DNA of 16,095 nucleotides. It comes from JBQTIP01 sp052388025 (lineage in GTDB: Bacteria > Actinomycetota > UBA4738 > HRBIN12). The first letter of the stretch is position 1. Each line of letters opens with the position of its first letter. This document shows, one piece after another, positions 1-7,861 of the stretch. The position numbers were made by a program, and so were the translations under genes. The notes under the pieces are model-generated. The model was not told the origin of the DNA. It saw nothing but the letters and a program-made list of their open reading frames with translations, and did not search any database. Location: contig JBQTIP010000182.1 of the NCBI GenBank assembly GCA_052388025.1, positions 1-16,095 of the forward strand, written 5' to 3'.

Positions 1-46
1 GTCCGAGATCCAGCGCCGAATCATCGCCCGGAGCCTCGGGCTCTAG
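1..46 (+). CDS. Acyl-CoA dehydrogenase family protein, C-terminal end only (candidate prolyl-carrier-protein dehydrogenase)
   Basis: The frame starting at base 2 is open to a TAG at 44-46 and reads SEIQRRIIARSLGL. This matches the highly conserved C-terminal tail of acyl-CoA dehydrogenases (typically GTSEIQR.IIAR.L), a flavoprotein family that oxidises acyl thioesters. Only about 14 residues are visible, so the call rests on that tail and on context. The next gene is a proline-type adenylation enzyme. In pyrrole pathways the dehydrogenase (PltE, RedW, Bmp3) oxidises carrier-bound prolyl to pyrrolyl and is encoded beside the ligase. The family call is fairly secure; the prolyl substrate is inferred. 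The rest of the gene lies upstream of the window. Confidence 0.6.
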   Translation, partial: SEIQRRIIARSLGL

Positions 47-82
47 GACGATGCCGCCCCCGTCTCCGGGAGTGACGCCGAA

Positions 83-1687
83 TTGACCTTCCTCCTGCAC
101 CAGCTTCTGATCGAAGCGGCCGCCTCGAACCCCGCGCACCCGGCCGTTCGATGCGCCGGCAGCTCACACTCGTACGCCGGGCTGGACGCGGCCTCGAACG
201 GCGTGGCCCGGGCGCTCATTGCCGGTGGGGTGCGCCGGGGCGACCGCGTTGGGATCTACCTCCCTAAGCGCGTGGAGATCGTCGTCGCCGTCTACGCGAG
301 CCTCAAAGCGGGCGCGGCCTACGTGCCGCTCGATCCGAAGGCGCCGGTACGGCGCGTCGGGCTGATCGCTTCCGACTGCGAGGTGAGCGCCCTGATCACG
401 ACGCCGGGGCGCGCCGCGGAGCTCCTGGAGACGATGGAGGGGGCGGTGCCCGGGCTGGTCGTCCTGATCGACGACGGGACCGAGGCCGGGGATCTGCCGT
501 GCCCTTCGGTCGCGTACTCGGAGGTCGCCTCCCGGCCTGCGAAGCCCCCCGAGGTGCCGGTCATCGAGACCGATCTCGCCTACATCCTGTACACCTCGGG
601 ATCGACGGGCGTGCCCAAAGGGGTGATGCTGACCCATCGGAACGCGCTCACCTTCGTCGAGTGGTGCGCGTCGAAGATCGGGGTGGGGCCCGACGACCGG
701 CTGTCGAACCACGCTCCGCTGCACTTCGATCTCTCGGTGTTCGACCTCTACCTTGCGGCGCTGGGCGGCGCGACGCTGGTCCTGGTACCAGAGGAGGACG
801 CGTACTTCGGGTCGGCGCTCGCCCGCCTGATCAGCGAAGAGCGGATCACGGTCTGGTACTCGGTCCCGACGGCGCTCGGCCTCCTGACCCGCGTCGTCGA
901 AGAATCGGGCGCGTTTCCCGACCTACGCGCCGTCGTCTTCGCGGGCGAGGTCTTCCCGACGAAGGACCTTCGGACGCTCCGGCGACTGGTCCCGGATGCC
1001 ACGCTCTGGAACCTGTACGGGCCGACCGAGACCAACGTCTGCACGTACTACCGCGTCGAAGAGCTGCCCGACGACGACCGGGCGATCCCGATCGGCCGGG
1101 CCTGCGAGAACACGGATGTCTTCGCACTCAAGGGGGACGGGACGCTCGCATCGATCGGCGAGGAGGGGGAGCTCTACGTTCGGGGCTCCACCGTGATGCG
1201 GGGCTACTGGGGCCAGGCGGGGAAGACGGCGGAGGTCCTGGTGACCAACCCGATCGCCCCGGACCTCCCGGAGCCCGTCTACCGCACCGGCGACATCGTG
1301 CGGCTGCGACCCGACGGGGACTACGACTTCCTAGGCCGGCGGGACCATCAGATCAAGAGCCGTGGGTACCGCATCGAGCTGGGCGAGATCGAGGTGGCCC
1401 TGAATGCCCATCCCTCGCTCGTCGAGTCCATCGCCGTCGCGGTACCGCACGACGAGTGGGGCACGGCCATCGTTGCCTGCGTCGTCCCGAAGGGCGGGGC
1501 GGAGGTCAGCGCGAACGAGGTCAAACGCTACGTGGCGGACCGCCTGCCCCGGTACATGGTGCCGGCGAGCGTGGAGATCATGTCCGAGCTTCCGCGAACG
1601 TCGAACGGCAAGATCGACCGGCGGCGCCTGTCGGAGTCTGCGTCGATGAACGCGATTGGGCGAGAGATGCTGGCCCCCAGGCCATGA
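83..1687 (+). CDS. Stand-alone amino-acid adenylation enzyme, probable L-proline:carrier-protein ligase (PltF/RedM/Bmp4-like)
   Basis: This 534-residue ANL-superfamily enzyme activates a carboxylate with ATP and should load it onto a separate carrier protein, since no carrier domain is fused. Visible core motifs are A3 YTSGSTGVPKG (170-180), A4 FDLSVFDLY (215-223), A5 NLYGPTE (310-316), YRTGD (400-404), GRRDHQIKSRGYRIELGEIE from 418, and the catalytic lysine K510 in SNGKIDRR. Aligned by eye to PheA, the pocket residues are D216, L217, F220, Y259, V285, A287, L311, V319, C320 and K510. As I recall, L-proline ligases of pyrrole pathways read DLLYLALVCK, so eight of ten agree. The TTG start sits behind GGGAG at 68-72; no ATG or GTG is available after the upstream in-frame stop at 44-46. 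It lies between a dehydrogenase remnant and two halogenases, the usual pyrrole-operon context. An alternative is the acyl-CoA ligase associated with exosortase A systems. Confidence 0.88.
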   Translation: MTFLLHQLLIEAAASNPAHPAVRCAGSSHSYAGLDAASNGVARALIAGGVRRGDRVGIYLPKRVEIVVAVYASLKAGAAYVPLDPKAPVRRVGLIASDCEVSALITTPGRAAELLETMEGAVPGLVVLIDDGTEAGDLPCPSVAYSEVASRPAKPPEVPVIETDLAYILYTSGSTGVPKGVMLTHRNALTFVEWCASKIGVGPDDRLSNHAPLHFDLSVFDLYLAALGGATLVLVPEEDAYFGSALARLISEERITVWYSVPTALGLLTRVVEESGAFPDLRAVVFAGEVFPTKDLRTLRRLVPDATLWNLYGPTETNVCTYYRVEELPDDDRAIPIGRACENTDVFALKGDGTLASIGEEGELYVRGSTVMRGYWGQAGKTAEVLVTNPIAPDLPEPVYRTGDIVRLRPDGDYDFLGRRDHQIKSRGYRIELGEIEVALNAHPSLVESIAVAVPHDEWGTAIVACVVPKGGAEVSANEVKRYVADRLPRYMVPASVEIMSELPRTSNGKIDRRRLSESASMNAIGREMLAPRP

Positions 1688-1727
1688 GCTGTCGTTTGGT
1701 ACCCGACCCCCGAGGGAGACCTGCTCG

Positions 1728-3164
1728 ATGAGCGACGAGAGAGCCTACGACGCCGACGTCATCATCATCGGAGGCGGTCCAGCCGGGTCGACGCTGGGAA
1801 CGTTGCTGGCGAAGGACGGGTACAAGGCCCTCATCATCGAGAAGGACATCCACCCGCGAGACCACGTCGGAGAGTCGCTGACGCCCTCCACCAACTTGGT
1901 GTTCGAGCGGATCGGGTTCCTTGACAAGATGAACGACGCGGGGTTCATCCACAAGCCCGGCACAGGGTGGAACGCGCCCCGCTCGCCGCTTTGGAAGTTC
2001 CTCGAGATCTGGCTCTTCGAGTTCCCGCTCCCGGGCACGCCGCAGCCCTACACATACAACGTGGAGCGGGACGTGATGGACACGATGCTCATCCGTCACG
2101 CCCACGAATCCGGAGCCAAGGTGCTGCAGGGGGTGAAGGTGCAGACGGTCCTCTTCGAGGGAGACCGGGCGGTCGGCGTGCGGGCCCAGGTCACCGACGG
2201 ATGGGAGCGCGACCTGTACGCGCAGCTGGTGGTGGACGCGACCGGCCGCCGGTGCCTCCTTGCCAATCAGCTCAAGCTGAAGCAGAAGGACGCCAACTTC
2301 AATCAGTTCTGCATCTACTCGTGGTTCGAGGGAGTCAAAGAGCCGCCGAAGAGATACGAGGGGTTCACGCTCTTCTACTTCATCGGGCTCAACCAAGCGT
2401 GGTCTTGGCACATCCCGCTGCGTGGTGGCAAGTGCTCGATGGGCGTCGTGGTGGACAAGAACGACTTCCAGAAGTCCGGGAAGAGCCACGAGGAGTTCTT
2501 CTACTCTCTCGTCGAGCGCAATCAGACCTTCACGTACGCGATGCAGGACGCCAAGCGCATCCGCCCCTGGTGGATCGAGGGGGATTACTCCTATAAGATC
2601 TCTGGGTTCTCCGGACCGGGTTGGCTGCTGATCGGGGACGCGCTCCGCTTCGTCGATCCGATCTTCTCCTCCGGCGTCGACGTGGCGCTGTTCTCGTCGC
2701 TCTATGCCTACGAGACGATCCTCGAGTCGTGGAAGACCGGCAACGAGCAGAAGGCGTTCGCCGAATACCACGGCCGCGTTGAGACCGGGGTCGACATCTG
2801 GTACGAGCTGATCGACACCTTCTACAAGCTGCAGAACCTCGTGACCCGATACGCGACGAGGCCTTTCTGGCGTGAGCAGATCGTGCGCACCCTCCAGGGC
2901 AATCCCTACATCCCTGAGACGCAGGAACGGGCACTGAAGCTTCTCGATGCGATGCGGCACTCCTACGAGACGGTCATGGCCAACCCGCGCAACCTGATGC
3001 GCCCCTGGGCGATGGATCCGGACAAGGACGGGACGATCTCATGCCCTGTGTGCCTGGGTGCGGCCGACTATGTCGCGGACGACAAGGTCTTCCAGTGCCG
3101 CAAGTGCGGATCGAGGTCGCCGCTACTCGAGACCCTGACGGTGCCGGCGCGCCAGGAGGCGTGA
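1728..3164 (+). CDS. Flavin-dependent halogenase (PltA/CndH-like, carrier-protein type) with C-terminal zinc ribbon
   Basis: This 478-residue protein has the hallmarks of FADH2-dependent halogenases: the FAD-binding GGGPAG (15-20), VGESLTPS (47-54), the diagnostic WxWxIP as WSWHIP (225-230), and LIGDALRFVDPIFSSG (301-316). The VDPIFSSG variant is typical of enzymes acting on carrier-tethered pyrrole or tyrosine. WxWxIP argues against a simple geranylgeranyl reductase or hydroxylase. The last 40 residues add CPVC (439-442) and CRKC (457-460), a probable zinc ribbon absent from its neighbour paralogue and not usual in the family. ATG at 1728 follows GAGGGAG (1712-1718) by about nine bases; an upstream in-frame GTG at 1656 would overlap the ligase gene and has no such ribosome site. 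Substrate (pyrrolyl-carrier) and halide are inferred. The flavin reductase it needs is not in the window. Confidence 0.87.
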   Translation: MSDERAYDADVIIIGGGPAGSTLGTLLAKDGYKALIIEKDIHPRDHVGESLTPSTNLVFERIGFLDKMNDAGFIHKPGTGWNAPRSPLWKFLEIWLFEFPLPGTPQPYTYNVERDVMDTMLIRHAHESGAKVLQGVKVQTVLFEGDRAVGVRAQVTDGWERDLYAQLVVDATGRRCLLANQLKLKQKDANFNQFCIYSWFEGVKEPPKRYEGFTLFYFIGLNQAWSWHIPLRGGKCSMGVVVDKNDFQKSGKSHEEFFYSLVERNQTFTYAMQDAKRIRPWWIEGDYSYKISGFSGPGWLLIGDALRFVDPIFSSGVDVALFSSLYAYETILESWKTGNEQKAFAEYHGRVETGVDIWYELIDTFYKLQNLVTRYATRPFWREQIVRTLQGNPYIPETQERALKLLDAMRHSYETVMANPRNLMRPWAMDPDKDGTISCPVCLGAADYVADDKVFQCRKCGSRSPLLETLTVPARQEA

Positions 3165-3173
3165 GGCTAGGCC

Positions 3174-3410
3174 GTGGGCGAAGCCGACGATGCGGCGGCA
3201 GCGGGGGTCGAGCTGCCGGCCAGGCGCCGTGACGAGGAGAGCGACTGGCACGACCTGGTCCCCGACACGTGCGCCAAGTGCGGGTGCACCATCTATCGCG
3301 CCAAGGATGACCCCGAGCTCGTCTGGGAGCCCGGTAGCGCGTGGGACAAAGGCTGCGGAGACCGGGCCTGCACGTGCCACGTCGACCCCGTGATCGGGAC
3401 GCGAGCCTAA
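3174..3410 (+). CDS. Small cysteine-rich protein, probable zinc-binding, function unknown
   Basis: This 78-residue ORF nearly fills the space between the two halogenase genes. It has an Asp/Arg-rich N-terminus, then CAKCGC (C33, C36, C38) and CGDRACTCH (C61, C66, C68, H69): six cysteines and a histidine, consistent with one or two metal sites. GTG at 3174 follows the preceding stop by nine bases, and AGGAGG at 3154-3159, inside the end of the halogenase gene, could serve it with a long spacer. Its open frame, tight packing and cysteine pattern argue that it is real. I do not recognise the family. The neighbouring halogenase also ends in a CxxC...CxxC module, so a shared role such as partner docking is possible but unproven. 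Confidence 0.65.
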   Translation: MGEADDAAAAGVELPARRRDEESDWHDLVPDTCAKCGCTIYRAKDDPELVWEPGSAWDKGCGDRACTCHVDPVIGTRA

Positions 3411-3467
3411 CCCGACGCTGCGGCTTCACCGGCCCCCCGAAACGATCGGAACCGAGGAGGTCCAACC

Positions 3468-4763
3468 GTGAGCAAGATGCCAACACGCGACGCCGACGTC
3501 ATCATCGCGGGAGGCGGTCCCGCGGGCGCGACGCTCGGCTCGTACCTGGCGATGAACGGCTACGACGCCATCGTCCTGGAGCGGGAGATCCACCCGCGCG
3601 AGCACGTCGGCGAGTCCCTGGTCCCCTCGACGAACAAGATCCTCGAGGAAATCGGGTTCTGGGATCGCATGGACGGCTACGGCTTCATCCGAAAGCCGGG
3701 CGCGACCTGGACCGGTCCGAAAGGGAAGGTCGGGGCCGAGGCGATGATCCGCTTCGCCGATGCCCCCTTGCCCGAGATCAAGCAGGACTACACCTTCCAC
3801 GTCGATCGGAGCCGGTTCGACGCCCTGCTGCTCAAGCACGCCTCCGAGAAGGGAGCCCGCGTCGTGCAGGGGGCGAACGCGCTGAGGGTGGATCTCGACG
3901 ACGAGGGGCGAGCGAGCGGCGTTCGCGTCCGCATCCTGGATCGGGAGCTCGACCTGACCTCCCGGTTCGTTGTCGACGCCAGCGGGCGCCGGGGGCTCCT
4001 GGGCCGGCAGCTCAAGCTCATGGAGAAGGATCCGCTCTTCGATCAGTACGCGATCTACTCGTGGTTCCGGGGCGTGAGGCCGCCGACCGAGGACACGGGC
4101 GACTTCATCCACATCCACTTCCTGCCGGTGCGGCGCGGATGGGTATGGCAGATCCCGCTCTACGAGGGAATCTGGTCGGTCGGCGTTGTGGTCGAGAAGG
4201 ATGTCTTCAACAAGGCGGGGAAGGACCACGAGGCGTTCTTCAACGACCTGATCGGCAAGAGCGTGAACACCCGGTACGCCATGAAGGGCGCCGAGCGGAT
4301 CAGGGAGTTCCTGATCGAGGGCGACTACAGCTACAAGATGAAGCGGTTCGCCGGAAAGGGCTGGATGCTGATCGGCGACGCCGCGCGGTTCGTCGACCCG
4401 ATCTTCTCCTCCGGGGTGTCCGTGGCCATGAACTCGGCCAAGTTCGCCTACGAGGCGATCGATGCGACGATGAAGGGAGCGGATGAGGTCGAGCAGCTCG
4501 ACGCCTACAACGACCGGCTCGCGGCGGGCGTCGCGGTCTGGTACGAGTGGATCAAGATCTACTACAAGCTTCAGCACTCGTTCACCCGACTGGGAAAGAA
4601 CGTGGAGTACCGCCACCAGATGCAGCGGCTGCTACAGGGCGAGGTGTTCGATCGACGCGCCGACGAGGTGCTCGACCTCATGAAGCAGGCGGTCAGGGAG
4701 ATCGAGGAGACCGAGGGTCACCTCCTGAAGGAGGCGCTGGATCCGGCGATCCCGATCGACTGA
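3468..4763 (+). CDS. Second flavin-dependent halogenase (PltA/CndH-like)
   Basis: This 431-residue paralogue of the halogenase at 1728-3164 aligns with it almost without gaps over the first 320 residues: GGGPAG (15-20), VGESLVPS (47-54), WVWQIP (225-230) and LIGDAARFVDPIFSSG (301-316) occupy the same positions in both. It lacks the zinc-ribbon tail and ends in a charged helical stretch. The GTG start is well supported by GAGGAGG at 3454-3460, seven bases upstream. In known pathways, multiply halogenated pyrroles can be made by one enzyme (PltA dichlorinates), so two copies may act at different ring positions, on different substrates, or as a pair with one non-halogenating oxygenase. Substrate is inferred from the flanking ligase and dehydrogenase. 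Confidence 0.87.
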   Translation: MSKMPTRDADVIIAGGGPAGATLGSYLAMNGYDAIVLEREIHPREHVGESLVPSTNKILEEIGFWDRMDGYGFIRKPGATWTGPKGKVGAEAMIRFADAPLPEIKQDYTFHVDRSRFDALLLKHASEKGARVVQGANALRVDLDDEGRASGVRVRILDRELDLTSRFVVDASGRRGLLGRQLKLMEKDPLFDQYAIYSWFRGVRPPTEDTGDFIHIHFLPVRRGWVWQIPLYEGIWSVGVVVEKDVFNKAGKDHEAFFNDLIGKSVNTRYAMKGAERIREFLIEGDYSYKMKRFAGKGWMLIGDAARFVDPIFSSGVSVAMNSAKFAYEAIDATMKGADEVEQLDAYNDRLAAGVAVWYEWIKIYYKLQHSFTRLGKNVEYRHQMQRLLQGEVFDRRADEVLDLMKQAVREIEETEGHLLKEALDPAIPID

Positions 4764-4780
4764 CAACGGGGGAGGCAGGA

Positions 4781-6916
4781 ATGATCGGAACACGACGCAC
4801 TGTCGCAGTAGTGGCGGCCGCCGCGGTGCTTGGGCTCGTAGCGGCGGGCTTGTTCATCACGCCGAACGACCGTCCGGCAGAAAGGCCCGACCGGGCCGCC
4901 GCACTCGACGCCGACGGCGGGGCGCGGGCCCTCCGGTCGCTGGCTGCGCTACCGCTCAGCTTCGAGCCCAACTTAGGCCAAGCGGGACCGCGGGTGGACT
5001 TCCTGGCACGCGGGAGCGACTACGCCTTCTACGCGACACCGACGGGAGCCGTGCTGCGTGCCAACTCGAACGAGGCCGGGTCGCCCACAGGGGCGACGGG
5101 CCAAGAGGCGGAGATCCGGCTGCGGGCCGTCGGCGGGGACAGGGTGCACCCGACGGGCGAGGGCCTACTGCCCGGGGTCGTAAACTACCTCCTGGGAAGC
5201 GAGCCCGCGGCGTGGCTCACCGACATCCCGACGTATGCGGGGGTCCGCTACGGCGGCGTCTATCCGGGCATCGACCTCAACTTCCACGGGAGTAGCGGGA
5301 GCCTCGAATACGACTTCCGTGTCGCTCCCGGAGCGGACCCGGGCCGCATCCTGCTGGCCTTCGGCGGGGCCGGAGGATTGCGGCTCGGCGCGAGAGGCGA
5401 CCTGATCGTTCGGACGAGCGGCGGCATGCTCCGCTCGCGCCCGCCCGTCGTCTACCAGTTGATCGACGGTCGCAGACAGATCATCCCGGCAGGCTACGTG
5501 CTCACCGGCCGGCATCAGATCGGGTTCTGGCTCGGCGCCTATGACTCGAGCCTCGAGCTCGTCATCGACCCCGTGCTGGTCTACTCCTCGTTCCTGGGCG
5601 GGAGCGGGGAGGACGAGGCACAGGGCATCGCCGTGGACGGGTCGGGCATATACGTCGTCGGTTACACGTACTCGGCGGACTTCCCAGTGGCGAGCGCCTA
5701 CCAGGGCTCGCTAAATGGCCCGAGCGACGCGTTCGTCACGAAGCTCGCTCCCGCTGGGAACGCGCTACTGTTCTCTACGTTCCTCGGTGGCGCGAGCGAC
5801 GACAACGCTCGAAGCGTCGCCCTGGATCCGGCCGGGAACGCGTACGTGACCGGCACCACCTTATCGAGCGATTTTCCGACGCTGAACCCCGCGCAACAGG
5901 CGAACGGGGGTGTCGGCGACGCGTGGATCGGCAAGCTGGACGCGAGCGGCGGACTCGTGTATTCCACCTTCCTGGGTGGCAGGAGGGACGACGGCAAGCC
6001 GAGCATCGCCGTGGATGCCTCCGGCAGCGCCTACATCGCGGGGTTCGCCTTCTCCAGGAACTTCCCGGCAGTGAACGCGTTCCAGCCATCGCTGAAGGGG
6101 GGCGCGGACGGGTTCGTGGCGAAGCTCACGCCGGCCGGCAACGCGCTCGTCTTCTCAACGTACCTCGGCGGAGTGAAGTCCGACACGGCCCGAGGGATCG
6201 CCGTCGACGCCTCCGGATACATCTACGTGGGCGGGTGGACGAACTCCACGAACTTCCCGACCGCGAACCCGTTCCAGGCGACGATGGGAGGCGTCCGGGA
6301 CGCGTTCATCACGAAGTTTGCGCCGGACGGCGCCTCCCTGGTCTTCTCCACGTATCTGGGAGGGCTCCGCGAGGACGCGCCCTATCAGGGAGGGAACAGC
6401 CTCGGGATCGACTCCGCCGGCAACGTCTATCTGGCGGGCTACACGGACTCGAGCAACTTCCCCGTGGCGAACGCCTTCCAGGCGACGTTCGGGGGAGTGC
6501 GCGACGGCTTCGTGGCGGCTCTCAGCGCGGCCGGGAACGCGTTGATCTACTCGACGTATCTGGGGGGAACCCAGCGCGATGAGGGAACGTGTCTCGCGGT
6601 CGACGCCTCTGGGGTCGCGTACTTAGGTGGGCTCTCCTTCTCCACGAACTTCCCGATCTCCAACGCGTTCCAGAGCGCCAACCTCGGGGGAAAGGACGGG
6701 ATCGTCGCCAGGTTCGGCGCCGATGGGTCGCTGCAGTACTCGAGCTACCTCGGGAGCGGGGGCGATGACCTGGCGCTCGGCATCGCGGCCGACCTGTCGG
6801 GCCAGGCATACGTCACCGGCCACGTCGGCGCGGCGAACTTCCCGACCGCGAACCCGTACGACGGCTCGTTCGGCGGAGGGATCGACGCATTCGTCACGGT
6901 CGTGTCCTCCTCGTAG
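4781..6916 (+). CDS. Secreted SBBP-repeat beta-propeller protein with N-terminal DUF7948-like region
   Basis: This 711-residue exported protein starts with a signal peptide or anchor: RR at residues 5-6, then a hydrophobic run to about residue 26. A domain starting near LSFEPNLGQ, with GSDYAFYATPTGAVLR, resembles the region that usually precedes SBBP repeats (DUF7948). The C-terminal half carries seven repeats of about 60 residues, each opening with a variant of YSTYLGG followed by D, IAVDASG, YV.G and NFP, as expected for a seven-bladed propeller. It ends cleanly after the last blade (DAFVTVVSSS). ATG at 4781 follows GGGGGAGG at about 4768-4775; a frame extension to 4547 would run through the halogenase gene. 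SBBP proteins are generally surface or secreted, with no enzyme activity known to me. Its role here is unknown; it could be a surface scaffold or glycan-associated protein. Confidence 0.88.
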   Translation: MIGTRRTVAVVAAAAVLGLVAAGLFITPNDRPAERPDRAAALDADGGARALRSLAALPLSFEPNLGQAGPRVDFLARGSDYAFYATPTGAVLRANSNEAGSPTGATGQEAEIRLRAVGGDRVHPTGEGLLPGVVNYLLGSEPAAWLTDIPTYAGVRYGGVYPGIDLNFHGSSGSLEYDFRVAPGADPGRILLAFGGAGGLRLGARGDLIVRTSGGMLRSRPPVVYQLIDGRRQIIPAGYVLTGRHQIGFWLGAYDSSLELVIDPVLVYSSFLGGSGEDEAQGIAVDGSGIYVVGYTYSADFPVASAYQGSLNGPSDAFVTKLAPAGNALLFSTFLGGASDDNARSVALDPAGNAYVTGTTLSSDFPTLNPAQQANGGVGDAWIGKLDASGGLVYSTFLGGRRDDGKPSIAVDASGSAYIAGFAFSRNFPAVNAFQPSLKGGADGFVAKLTPAGNALVFSTYLGGVKSDTARGIAVDASGYIYVGGWTNSTNFPTANPFQATMGGVRDAFITKFAPDGASLVFSTYLGGLREDAPYQGGNSLGIDSAGNVYLAGYTDSSNFPVANAFQATFGGVRDGFVAALSAAGNALIYSTYLGGTQRDEGTCLAVDASGVAYLGGLSFSTNFPISNAFQSANLGGKDGIVARFGADGSLQYSSYLGSGGDDLALGIAADLSGQAYVTGHVGAANFPTANPYDGSFGGGIDAFVTVVSSS
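5579..6913 (+). repeat. Seven tandem SBBP beta-propeller repeat units within the coding sequence
   Basis: Seven units of roughly 190 bases are visible from their openings: YSSFLGG, FSTFLGG, YSTFLGG, FSTYLGG, FSTYLGG, YSTYLGG and YSSYLGS. Each continues with a GIAVDASG-like strand and a NFP..N.FQ segment. The units are similar in protein but diverged in DNA, although short stretches such as the AACTTCCCGACCGCGAACCCG at 6252 and 6837 recur nearly exactly. Such repeats may expand or contract by recombination. Confidence 0.85.
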
Positions 6917-6956
6917 GGCACCCTCGGCCGGGCGAGCGACGACCTTGGAGATCGTG

Positions 6957-7802
6957 ATGCGGCTCACCGGAGAGATACGTCCGCGCGGGTGGGGGGTCGC
7001 GGCCCTCGTGGCGTGCATCGGGCTCGTGTCCTCATGCGCGGGTGGCCCGGCGCAGCCGCCGCGGGGGAGCCCGGAGCAGGACCGATCCGGCGCCGTGTTG
7101 CAGTCTCCCTCCGAGGGGCTCCTGCTCGCATCCAGCTTCGAGCAGCCCGTGTGCGGGTTCTGGTGGAGGCCCAAGGCAGGCTGCGAGTTCGGCGTGGAGG
7201 GGGACGTGACCGCCGGCGCGTTCGATCCTCGTACCGGCACCTGGAACGTCCGGATCCAGCGGATGAACCCCAACCACATGGGGGTCGTCGCGGACGTGCC
7301 GCTTCCCGATGGACACGGGTTCATCGGCGTCGCGCATCGGGTCCCGGCGTTCCCCGAAGGGGCGATTCCAGCACCCCCGGGCCACATCCAGCTCGAGCAG
7401 CTGTCGCCGACCGACGGCCGGCTCCCCGGATGGCCGGTGGAGGTGCGTATCTATCCGGACCGGAGGCTGGGGCTGGCCCTGTTCGGCGGGGACGAGGCGG
7501 CGCTCACCGATTGGGCGGCCCCCGTCGACGAGTGGTTCTACGTGGTCGTGGAGGTCGTGAACGGCATCGACGCCCTCCAGCGGATGTGGGTGTACGACTC
7601 GAGCGACGAGCTCGTCGCCAAGGTTTCGGCCCGGCTGGACACGCGCCAGACGTGGCCTCATGCCGGCCGGACGGCCATCAAGATCGGCGGCACGACCACG
7701 ACGCTCTCGCCGATAGAGACCTTCGCCGACGATTGGTACGTCTCGACCCGCTTCAGGGGGCCGCTCCACATCGGTCCCGACGGCGAGCCTGCCGCGAGCT
7801 GA
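6957..7802 (+). CDS. Predicted secreted lipoprotein with possible concanavalin-like (polysaccharide lyase-type) fold
   Basis: This 281-residue protein has a typical lipoprotein signal: basic residues, a hydrophobic stretch and the lipobox LVSSC with C27 as the lipidated cysteine, then a Pro/Gly-rich linker. The mature part is rich in beta-strand patterns (FIGVAHRVP, WPVEVRIYPD, EWFYVVVEVVNG, KIGGTTTTLSP, FADDWYVS). The order of a ligand-covering strand, a WFYVVVEV strand and a late KIG strand recalls jelly-roll domains of the heparin-lyase-like or LamG type. I see no catalytic motif I can name, so binding rather than cleavage of a glycan is equally likely. ATG at 6957 follows GGAG at 6947-6950; GTG at 6954 is too close to that site. 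The gene follows the SBBP gene by 40 bases and may be co-expressed as an envelope pair. Confidence 0.7.
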   Translation: MRLTGEIRPRGWGVAALVACIGLVSSCAGGPAQPPRGSPEQDRSGAVLQSPSEGLLLASSFEQPVCGFWWRPKAGCEFGVEGDVTAGAFDPRTGTWNVRIQRMNPNHMGVVADVPLPDGHGFIGVAHRVPAFPEGAIPAPPGHIQLEQLSPTDGRLPGWPVEVRIYPDRRLGLALFGGDEAALTDWAAPVDEWFYVVVEVVNGIDALQRMWVYDSSDELVAKVSARLDTRQTWPHAGRTAIKIGGTTTTLSPIETFADDWYVSTRFRGPLHIGPDGEPAAS

Positions 7803-7861
7803 GCGCCGTTCGCGGCCGGGTGATCCAGACCCGATGATCGGAAGGAGCACGTCAGCACGCC

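Noticed and set aside
1578..2960. Long minus-strand frame of 460 codons opposite the first halogenase
   Set aside because: It is the mirror of a well-supported gene in GC-rich DNA, has low-complexity Arg/Asp/Val-rich composition and no recognisable motif.
3426..4616. Minus-strand frame of 396 codons opposite the second halogenase
   Set aside because: Same mirror effect; the opposite strand shows clear halogenase motifs and a strong ribosome site.
1728..4763. Reading the two flavoproteins as geranylgeranyl reductases
   Set aside because: The N-terminal FAD fold is shared, but both carry WxWxIP and VDPIFSSG, which mark the halogenase family, and they follow a prolyl-ligase gene.
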